Shown piece by piece: positions 1 through 5,186 of a stretch of DNA of 6,788 bases. Source of the DNA: CAWACC01 sp964390695 (lineage in GTDB: Bacteria; Chlamydiota; Chlamydiia; Chlamydiales; Parachlamydiaceae); NCBI GenBank assembly GCA_964390695.1, contig CAYMKI010000162.1:1-6788 (forward strand), given 5' to 3'. The notes under the pieces were generated by a model. It was given only the letters and a program-made list of their open reading frames with translations, did no database searches and was not told where the DNA came from. The translations under genes were made by a program, and so were the position numbers. Each line of letters starts with the position of its first letter. Position 1 is the stretch's first letter.

Positions 1-64
1 CCCAGATTCGAACTGGGGGATGGAAGCTTTGCAGGCTTCTGCCTTACCACTTGGCCATGCCACC
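1..64 (-). tRNA. tRNA-Cys (anticodon GCA), 3' end cut by the window edge
   Basis: Read on the minus strand from 64 down, the cloverleaf folds cleanly. It has a 5' acceptor strand GGTGGCA, then TG, and a D arm GCC/GGC with an AAGTGGTAA loop. The anticodon arm is GAAGC-CTGCAAA-GCTTC, with anticodon GCA for cysteine. A 5-nt variable loop is followed by a T arm CCCAG-TTCGAAT-CTGGG that ends exactly at base 1. The 3' acceptor strand, discriminator base and CCA lie outside the window, so whether CCA is encoded cannot be seen. All visible stems are fully paired and the TTCGAAT loop is canonical, so I expect a functional tRNA that reads UGC/UGU codons. Confidence 0.96.
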
Positions 65-81
65 GTATGATCATGAGTAAT

Positions 82-111
82 CTTATAACTTATTTTGTAT
101 AATCGAGTCAA
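82..111 (-). promoter_or_regulatory. Promoter of the tRNA-Cys gene
   Basis: On the minus strand there is a TTGACT -35 box (111-106), a 17-nt spacer, and a TTATAA -10 box (88-83). A TATAAG reading one base later would give an 18-nt spacer. Initiation would fall near 75-77, about 11-13 nt before the mature tRNA 5' end at 64, which is normal for a tRNA precursor. It matches the sigma70/sigma66 consensus well. Confidence 0.62.
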
Positions 112-142
112 TAGAAATTGAAATTTTAGCCTAAAAAAAATA

Positions 143-169
143 TTGATAAGATTTTTTTTAATCTATAAC
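143..169 (+). promoter_or_regulatory. Possible promoter for the 49-residue membrane protein
   Basis: TTGATA (143-148) is followed by TATAAC (164-169). The spacer is only 15 nt, shorter than the usual 16-18, and is dominated by a T8 run, so the assignment is tentative. If used, the transcript would start near 176 and carry a leader of roughly 78 nt that includes the hairpin at 190-224. Confidence 0.35.
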
Positions 170-189
170 GTAGGGCTGAGTTCGTAAGA

Positions 190-224
190 CAGCTTGATGC
201 GCTGTGTGTAGACAGCTCAAGCTG
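190..224 (+). promoter_or_regulatory. Hairpin in the 5' leader of the small membrane protein
   Basis: CAGCTTGA (190-197) pairs with TCAAGCTG (217-224), and GCTGT (201-205) pairs with ACAGC (212-216). This gives a 13-bp stem with one 3-nt bulge (TGC, 198-200) and a 6-nt loop. No T-run follows, so it is not an intrinsic terminator. It ends 20 nt before the GGAGGT ribosome binding site of the gene at 254. A role in mRNA stability or translation control, or an operator read as DNA, would fit the position. None of these is shown by the sequence. Confidence 0.5.
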
Positions 225-253
225 CATACAAATTTTAACCTTTTGGAGGTGTT

Positions 254-403
254 ATGAAACTTATTAGCAACTGGGGATTCATTCTCTTGGCGGTGTATTT
301 AATTATAGTTGGCCTTGGAATCATTGGAGGCGTGGCCATACCTGGTATCATCACAGGAGTTATTGCTTTAATTTCCGGCATCTTGATTCTTATTGGTAAA
401 TAA
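254..403 (+). CDS. Small hydrophobic membrane protein, 49 residues
   Basis: The start is set by a strong GGAGGT Shine-Dalgarno (245-250) 3 nt before the ATG; the frame runs to TAA at 401-403. After a short MKLISNWG head almost all residues are hydrophobic or glycine, forming two probable membrane helices at about residues 8-26 and 29-47. They are separated by a G-V-A-I-P-G turn. The protein ends in a short I-G-K tail. The design, an N-terminal W-G-F-I-L-L-A stretch and a C-terminal G-(I/V)-L-I-L-(I/L)-G-(K/R) ending, resembles small uncharacterised inner-membrane proteins found in many bacteria. I know of no assigned function. It is below the size many gene callers accept. The 98 nt to the next gene hold no terminator I can see, so the two may share a transcript. 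Confidence 0.8.
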   Translation: MKLISNWGFILLAVYLIIVGLGIIGGVAIPGIITGVIALISGILILIGK

Positions 404-501
404 GCCGGGTGAAGACTCGATGATAGGGGCAGCGGGTATGACTCCAGCCAAAATGAAATACACAACCCTATCTTAATTATATCGAAAAAAAGGAATTCTA
501 A

Positions 502-1221
502 ATGTACAACATACTTTATCATCGAGTGATAGTCTATATTTGGCTAGTTATATTGTGTCTTGGATGTATTTTAGCAGAAGCTGTAGAAGGGGGAAAACTT
601 ACCGTCAGTGGCACTGCAACCGTATTCAAGCCGGCGGATATCTTGACCCTTGCTTTGTCGGTAGAAGTCTATGATAAAGACATCGCCAAGGGAGTGCAGA
701 GCAATAGCGAAAAAATTCAAGCGGTGATCAAAGCTTTACAACAGGCGGGCTTATCTGATAAAGAGATCCATACAAAAAATTACACTTTGATACCCGAGAC
801 AGCGCCCGCGCCTAAAAATCCGCCTGCAAATTGGCTGCCATCCATTTCAGGATATAGAATACGCAATACCATAGAAATACGTACTCGTCAGCTGGATCTG
901 GCTGGCAGGGTGATAGATGCATCCGTTGCAGCCGGAGGCAATACAATCGAGGCGATATCTTTTTCCTTGGAAAACGAAGATGAGGCTAAGTCCGAAGCAA
1001 TCACCAAAGCCTATCAACAGGCTGAAAAATATGCTCAAGCACTATCTAAAGAAGCTAATGTGAAGTTGGATTCGATTCTTGAATTGAACGTTAATCAACC
1101 CTATGCCAGTCCGTTTGTTTTAAGGGCTGCAAAGTTCAACCAGGAAGTTTCCACTCCCATTTCTGCTAGGGACGTGGAAGTGTCAGCCACACTGACTGTG
1201 GTCTATGCACTTGAAACCTAA
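502..1221 (+). CDS. Exported SIMPL-domain (DUF541, YggE-like) protein
   Basis: This 239-residue protein has an N-terminal signal sequence (hydrophobic core about residues 9-24) with a plausible signal peptidase I site after A-E-A (25-27). A cysteine at 22 preceded by L-G is not a proper lipobox, because position -3 is Cys, but a lipoprotein is not fully excluded. Residues 32-236 fit the SIMPL/DUF541 family: an L-T-V-S-G-T-A strand near the N-terminus, the I-S-G-Y-R-I-R-N-T central motif (115-123), the D-L-A-G-R-V-I-D-A helix (132-140) with A-A-G-G-N-T-I-E after it, and a closing V-S-A-T-L-T-V-V-Y strand. Family members are periplasmic or surface proteins. E. coli YggE is linked to oxidative-stress tolerance, and related proteins form oligomeric rings, but the biochemical role is not settled. 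AGGA (491-494) lies 7 nt before the ATG and supports this start. No frameshift or missing segment is visible. Confidence 0.93.
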   Translation: MYNILYHRVIVYIWLVILCLGCILAEAVEGGKLTVSGTATVFKPADILTLALSVEVYDKDIAKGVQSNSEKIQAVIKALQQAGLSDKEIHTKNYTLIPETAPAPKNPPANWLPSISGYRIRNTIEIRTRQLDLAGRVIDASVAAGGNTIEAISFSLENEDEAKSEAITKAYQQAEKYAQALSKEANVKLDSILELNVNQPYASPFVLRAAKFNQEVSTPISARDVEVSATLTVVYALET

Positions 1222-1253
1222 CTTGCCTCCTAAATCCTAGCTAATATTGAATC

Positions 1254-1278
1254 GAAGTAAGTTCGTGCTTCTTTATGT
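1254..1278 (+). terminator. Weak terminator-like hairpin after the SIMPL gene
   Basis: GAAGTA (1254-1259) pairs with TGCTTC (1266-1271), including one G-T wobble, around a 6-nt AGTTCG loop. A T-rich but broken tract (TTTATGT) follows. The stem is short and AT-rich, so termination would be inefficient at best. It lies 33 nt after the stop codon, a reasonable place for a terminator. Confidence 0.25.
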
Positions 1279-1368
1279 TTAAATTTACAATTTACATGGC
1301 ATAGTGTAGGCTCTGTTCAATAGACATTTTTTGAAATGGGCTTTGGTTGGAAATTTTGATGATATAGA

Positions 1369-1382
1369 TGCCAAATATGGCA
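1369..1382. repeat. Short inverted repeat upstream of the Inc-like gene
   Basis: TGCCA (1369-1373) and TGGCA (1378-1382) flank AATA, giving a compact palindrome 67 nt before the ATG at 1450. It is operator-like in size and position, but too short to be convincing alone. The rest of the 228-nt gap (1222-1449) shows no promoter I would defend and no open frame. Confidence 0.3.
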
Positions 1383-1449
1383 ATTTTAACAGCCCAATGG
1401 AATTTCGAATGAAGTCTACTATTAACCCACCATTAACTCGGAGATTAGC

Positions 1450-2172
1450 ATGAGTGAGCCTATGTCAACAGGAGTTGTAAGTTTACCTTATCAAGAGACC
1501 TTCCCTCATATAGCATTTAAGGCCATCAGGCCGAACACCCTAGCAGCTGCTGTGGCAGGCGTGGCAGTATTAGCCCTCAGTGCCGTAGCTGTAGCTTTCA
1601 CTCAAATGGCGTTGTTCGTGGTTCTAGGAGGCTGTGGTGCAGGCTATTTGATATATCGCGCGGTGATTCAGTATCGAGAAGATGTCGCTTGGGCCGAATA
1701 CGAGCAATTTCAACGCTCGGACCTCGATGGTAAAACTCGTGAGCTCTGGCTGAAGAAAGCTGCCGAAGACAAGCTGCCCGCAGCCATGCGCGAGTATGCC
1801 AAGCGCTTGCAATACACCTCTCCATATGAAGCCAGGCTGCTATTTGCCGATGCTGCACAAGCCGGCGACGCCGAAGCGCAAATTTTAGCAAGACTGCGCG
1901 GATTAGAGGTGTTGCTCTATAAGCTAAATGTTATTGTTGCCCAAAAGAATGAAAAGCTTTCGGATGAAGATAGGCATGTATGTGCAGTCATGTTGATGAA
2001 TAATTACCTAAATCAAAAAGACAACAAAATTCTAGATGAACTTTTGCATGTCCAGCTCTATGTGAAGGAGCAGATAGTGAAGCTGGGATTCGACCTGGAT
2101 AAACTATATGGTCAGGCTAAAAACAAAGGTTTTGACAACGTGATGGACTTCGTTAAGCGATTAGACCGTTAA
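1450..2172 (+). CDS. Inc-like membrane protein with degenerate Sel1-like repeats
   Basis: This 240-residue protein starts at an ATG preceded by CGGAG (1439-1443) at 6 nt; an internal Met at residue 5 is a less likely start. After about 30 polar residues come two closely spaced hydrophobic segments (about 31-50 and 53-72) separated by only T-Q. This two-lobed hairpin is the hallmark of chlamydial inclusion-membrane (Inc) proteins, which are type III-secreted and expose their soluble ends to the host cytosol. Residues about 97-151 contain two helical units like worn Sel1 repeats: W-L-K-K-A-A-E-D-K-L-P-A-A-M with E-Y-A-K-R-L, then A-R-L-L-F-A-D-A-A-Q-A-G-D-A-E-A-Q. The remainder is charged and helical. 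Sel1/TPR-like repeats normally bind proteins. The stop overlaps the stop of the convergent methyltransferase gene. Calling it an Inc protein is inference from topology; an ordinary inner-membrane protein with a cytoplasmic repeat domain is the main alternative. Confidence 0.8.
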   Translation: MSEPMSTGVVSLPYQETFPHIAFKAIRPNTLAAAVAGVAVLALSAVAVAFTQMALFVVLGGCGAGYLIYRAVIQYREDVAWAEYEQFQRSDLDGKTRELWLKKAAEDKLPAAMREYAKRLQYTSPYEARLLFADAAQAGDAEAQILARLRGLEVLLYKLNVIVAQKNEKLSDEDRHVCAVMLMNNYLNQKDNKILDELLHVQLYVKEQIVKLGFDLDKLYGQAKNKGFDNVMDFVKRLDR

Positions 2173-2897
2173 CCTGCGTGGAACAAGAAAAGCGCATTGT
2201 GCTTCTCTAGATCGGGCAGGGCTAATTTCTTCCAAGAGGCTACGCTCAGCGTCATGACTCCTTGTGAAGGCTGGGTTAAATCCCAAGCAGCACATAGCAG
2301 GGTATTGTCGTGCAGAGTCTCTATAAGGGTTTTCAGCATCTCGCCCGATCGATAGGGTGTCTCCATTAATATATGGGTGGAGTGCTCTTCGGAAGAGCGT
2401 TTTTCGAGTTTTTTGATCAGGGCCTTCTGTTTGCTTTTATCTCTATCCAGATAGCCATGGAAAGCAAAGTTTTGTCCGCTCAGTCCCGAAAGCATTAAGG
2501 CCAACAGAATTGAAGACGGACCCACAAAGGCTTGAACAAGCAGGCCTTGCTGCCTGGCCCGAAAGACCAGTTTGGCTCCGGGATCTGCCACACAGGGCAA
2601 TCCGGCATCGGAGATCAGGCCCCATCGTTCGCCTTTTTTAATAGGTTCAAGGAAAAAGTCCAGGTCGCCATCTTGTGTATCTTTATTGTAAACGGCTACG
2701 GGAATTTGGGAGGCGGGCTTTTTGGTTGCAAAGCGGGATAGGTACCGGCGGCCGGCTTGGAAGCTTTCGGCAATCAAGCCATCTAGAGTACCTACAGCCT
2801 TATCTACACTTGGCGGCAAGTACAGTTGATGATGGGAAGTATCGCTAAGGAGGTTTGGCAGTAGCAATAAAGCGGGTTTTGGATTAGATTCAATCAT
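2169..2897 (-). CDS. SAM-dependent methyltransferase, RsmI-like (tetrapyrrole methylase fold)
   Basis: This 242-residue protein has the COG0313/RsmI-type motifs in order: L-I-S-D-A-G-L-P-C-V-A-D-P-G (94-107), V-G-P-S-S-I-L-L-A-L with S-G-L (125-139), F-A-F-H-G-Y-L (144-150) and I-L-M-E-T-P-Y-R (176-183). RsmI 2'-O-methylates C1402 of 16S rRNA. The N-terminus (P-N-L-L-S-D-T..., Y-L-P-P-S-V, R-R-Y-L) lacks the usual RsmI T-P-I-G-N-L-x-D and E-D-T-R-x-T signatures. It matches a shorter RsmI-related subgroup also seen in Bacteroidetes, for which an rRNA target is plausible but not established. I therefore give no gene symbol. It is the last gene of the cluster: its ATG overlaps the holA stop as ATGA (2897-2894) and no clear Shine-Dalgarno precedes it, so translational coupling is likely. 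Its stop overlaps that of the convergent gene. Confidence 0.92.
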   Translation of the reverse strand: MIESNPKPALLLLPNLLSDTSHHQLYLPPSVDKAVGTLDGLIAESFQAGRRYLSRFATKKPASQIPVAVYNKDTQDGDLDFFLEPIKKGERWGLISDAGLPCVADPGAKLVFRARQQGLLVQAFVGPSSILLALMLSGLSGQNFAFHGYLDRDKSKQKALIKKLEKRSSEEHSTHILMETPYRSGEMLKTLIETLHDNTLLCAAWDLTQPSQGVMTLSVASWKKLALPDLEKHNALFLFHAG

Positions 2898-3919
2898 AGT
2901 GTTAAATGGACCATAAGGAGTTCGTTGAGCACCTCGGGGTTGCCGAGGTTATTTTTAAAATGAAGTTCGGTTTCATCGATTTTTAATAGTCCTTTCCTTA
3001 GCAGGTTGGAGCCGTAGGCTTGAGCTTGCTGGATGTGGCGCTCGATGATAAAGGCGCTCATTTTGGGGAATTGTTCGCCGATTTCTTTGGCTCCTCCGCC
3101 TTGGGTCAGGATTGAGGATATCTGATATTCGGTTTCAAATTGAGAGCGCAGCTGCCGCAGCAGAGATACAAAAGGCAGATCATCCTCCAGCAGACCTTTG
3201 CTGATGCGCAAGGCTGCGGGAGTATCGCGTCGAAAAATCGCTTCGCCCAATTGCCAGACGGTATCGATGTTCGCTGTGGAACAGATGGCTTGGACGTCTT
3301 TTTCGGTGATTTCTTTGCGATCGCCGATGTAGCACAGCAGTTTTTCATGTTCTTGAAATAAAGTGGAAGTGTCAGTACCTACGCGTTTGATCAGGGACAT
3401 GCAAGCTTGAGAAGAGAAGGACTTGCCATTTTCTTTGGAAAGATTCAGCAGCCATTCCTGGGCTATCTTCTCTTTCTGCCAGGGCTTTTCTTCGGGAATA
3501 TCTAGAATAATGCCGATTTTTTCGATACATTTGTACAGTTTTGTCGTGGCTGTCAAGGCGGAAGCCGAGAGCACAAGGGTGAGGGGCAATTTAGCTTGGG
3601 TCAACGTCGGTTCCAATTTTTCTAGAAGAGCCTTAGGCGCTTTTTCCAGGCTGTTGAGTGCTAGGATGGGTTTGCGTGAAAAGAAGGAAAAAGAGTTAAG
3701 TTCTGTCAAAAGCTTCTCAATCGGCATTTCGGCAGCTTCGAAACGCTGCATGTTGAATTCTTTCTCCGGCAGGCCTTTAGACAGGTATTTGGCTAGCAAA
3801 TCCAAGGCTTGTTTGCGTTGAAACTCATCTTTTGAAACGATCAAATAGACATCTACAAAATGCGTCGGAGACGAATCTTGCAGATGTTTTTCAAACGCGC
3901 GCAGATTGTTGTATTTCAC
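2894..3919 (-). CDS. holA: DNA polymerase III delta subunit (clamp-loader)
   Basis: This 341-residue protein has the usual length for HolA. Delta opens the beta sliding clamp and works with gamma/tau and delta' in the clamp loader. Visible family features are an N-terminal V-Y-L-I-V-S-K-D-E segment (24-32), E-L-N-S-F-S-F-F-S-R-K-P-I-L-A-L (73-88), which corresponds to the conserved beta-clamp-contacting region, and L-V-L-S-A-S-A-L-T-A-T-T-K-L-Y-K (115-130), where the family usually has D-K-R-x-K-L-Y-K. Then come I-T-E-K-D-V-Q-A-I-C (204-213), the helical collar with A-I-F-R-R-D-T-P-A-A-L, L-L-R-Q-L-R-S-Q-F (253-261), and a final E-T-E-L-H-F-K. The start codon is GTG: an in-frame TAA lies two codons upstream and the first Met inside is residue 57, which would delete the N-terminal domain. 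No Shine-Dalgarno is visible, and the desaturase stop is 3 nt upstream, so reinitiation is likely. The divergence from E. coli HolA is typical of this poorly conserved family. Confidence 0.9.
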   Translation of the reverse strand: MKYNNLRAFEKHLQDSSPTHFVDVYLIVSKDEFQRKQALDLLAKYLSKGLPEKEFNMQRFEAAEMPIEKLLTELNSFSFFSRKPILALNSLEKAPKALLEKLEPTLTQAKLPLTLVLSASALTATTKLYKCIEKIGIILDIPEEKPWQKEKIAQEWLLNLSKENGKSFSSQACMSLIKRVGTDTSTLFQEHEKLLCYIGDRKEITEKDVQAICSTANIDTVWQLGEAIFRRDTPAALRISKGLLEDDLPFVSLLRQLRSQFETEYQISSILTQGGGAKEIGEQFPKMSAFIIERHIQQAQAYGSNLLRKGLLKIDETELHFKNNLGNPEVLNELLMVHLTL

Positions 3920-3922
3920 AGG

Positions 3923-5062
3923 TTATGATTCTATGCTTATCGGTTTCATGCGCATAATGGTACGAGAAAGGCGGACCCACTGTTTCCAGTCATCTCGCAG
4001 GTTTTTCTTGAGGATTTTGATCTCTCGTTTCAGGTTGTAGATTAAGTCGACTTGCTGATTTTCTTGCTTGATTTTGCGGTAGGTGTCTTTAAGCTGGTTA
4101 AATTGCGTCAGTTCTCGCACAATTCGATCGGAGATTTCTTCGACTTTTTGAGATAAATCGTCGGTTTTGACATGCCATAGAGTTTTGAGCTGTTCCAGTA
4201 GGAGCGCCTTGCGTTCTGTAACTAAGCGGCGGCTGATCAGGGCGGGATCCATACGCTTTAAACCATGGACCAAACCTAATTTTGCCAGAATCCAGATGAC
4301 CCACTTGGTGGGATCGAAATGATACCAGCGGATGCCATTTCTGTAATCGTTAGCAAAAACGTGATGATAGTTATGATAGCCTTCGCCGAAAGTCAGCAAG
4401 GCGAGAATGTAGTTGTTAACGGCGGTTTGTTCTTGGCAAAACGGCTTATCGCCCCAGGTGTGTGCGAGGGAATTGATGAACCAGGTGAAATGGTGCAAGG
4501 TAAATATCCTCAGCCAGGTAGCAATGAAAAAAGCTCCCCAGTAATCGTTGCATAGCCATCCGACGAAAAGGAAGACGAGAACATTCGAAACCGTGGCGCA
4601 GATGCGGTAGTATTTGTGTTGAAAGGCCACCATGGGGTTTTTGATCAGGTCGGGTACGATTTTGGATTCGATAGGTCTGGGTTTCTCCCAAATCCACAGG
4701 CAGTGGGCATACCAGAAGCCTTTGTTGATGCTATAGGGATCTTCATCGGTGTCCACGTGGGCATGATGCAAACGATGGTCGAAGGACCAGCGCAAAGCGC
4801 TGCCTTGCAAGGTCATGGAAGAGAAGAATAATACTAGAGCTTCTATGGGTTTAGAGGCTTTAAAAGCGCGATGTGAATATAAGCGGTGATATCCACCCGT
4901 AATGCTTATGCCGGTGATATACAATAATACGATGGCTGAAATCCAGATACCGGCATTTGAAAATGAATATGAAAAATAGATGGGCAAAGTCACCAGCAAG
5001 AGGATGTGATAGATGATAATGAAGAGTGCTGGACCCCAGTTAATTTGTTTTTTTGTCTGCAT
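3923..5062 (-). CDS. Acyl-CoA/fatty acid desaturase (delta-9 type) with C-terminal coiled-coil extension
   Basis: This is an integral-membrane di-iron desaturase. The nine histidines and one asparagine that bind iron in stearoyl-CoA desaturases all have counterparts: H-R-L-Y-S-H (H59, H64), H-R-L-H-H (H96, H99, H100), N-S-L-A-H (N197, H201) and H-N-Y-H-H (H230, H233, H234). G-G-Y-H-R, D-E-D-P-Y and E-G-Y-H-N-Y-H-H-V-F are also intact. Membrane segments lie at about 12-32, 38-55, 73-88, 157-171 and 175-195. Such enzymes insert a cis double bond into saturated acyl chains using O2 and an external electron donor; no cytochrome b5 or ferredoxin domain is fused here. The core ends near 270. Residues about 272-379 are an extra charged, heptad-rich helical tail. 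The likely promoter is at 5106-5134. No clear Shine-Dalgarno precedes the ATG. holA follows after 3 nt. Confidence 0.95.
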   Translation of the reverse strand: MQTKKQINWGPALFIIIYHILLLVTLPIYFSYSFSNAGIWISAIVLLYITGISITGGYHRLYSHRAFKASKPIEALVLFFSSMTLQGSALRWSFDHRLHHAHVDTDEDPYSINKGFWYAHCLWIWEKPRPIESKIVPDLIKNPMVAFQHKYYRICATVSNVLVFLFVGWLCNDYWGAFFIATWLRIFTLHHFTWFINSLAHTWGDKPFCQEQTAVNNYILALLTFGEGYHNYHHVFANDYRNGIRWYHFDPTKWVIWILAKLGLVHGLKRMDPALISRRLVTERKALLLEQLKTLWHVKTDDLSQKVEEISDRIVRELTQFNQLKDTYRKIKQENQQVDLIYNLKREIKILKKNLRDDWKQWVRLSRTIMRMKPISIES

Positions 5063-5105
5063 TTTGTTTCACATATTGTTGTGATGGTTTTTAACTTAAC
5101 ACTTA

Positions 5106-5134
5106 ATCATACAGCAAAATTTGTGTTTCGTCAA
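5106..5134 (-). promoter_or_regulatory. Promoter of the desaturase-holA-methyltransferase cluster
   Basis: On the minus strand TTGACG (5134-5129) and TATGAT (5111-5106) are separated by exactly 17 nt. Each box differs from the sigma70 consensus by one base. Transcription would start near 5099, leaving a leader of about 37 nt before the desaturase ATG at 5062. A T7 run just upstream of the -35 box could act as an UP-like element. No intrinsic terminator separates this promoter from the 447-residue gene upstream, so some read-through into the cluster is possible. Confidence 0.65.
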
Positions 5135-5186
5135 TAAAAAAATAGCCATATGTATCGCACCTCGCGAATGCCAAAAATGCACACTT

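Noticed and set aside
235..522. 95-codon minus-strand open frame across the small membrane gene
   Set aside because: It is antisense to the 49-residue gene, which has a strong ribosome binding site and coherent membrane pattern. The antisense product shows no family features.
1309..1336. GGCTCTGTTCAATAGAC, reminiscent of an insertion-sequence terminal repeat
   Set aside because: No inverted partner, transposase fragment or target duplication is visible in the window, so the resemblance alone is not evidence of a mobile element.
1372..1381. CCAAATATGG matches the eukaryotic CArG-box consensus
   Set aside because: The locus is bacterial and a 10-bp match is expected by chance. It is listed only as the core of a short inverted repeat.
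3423..3821. 132-codon plus-strand open frame inside holA
   Set aside because: It lies wholly antisense to a well-supported gene and lacks a ribosome binding site or recognisable domain.
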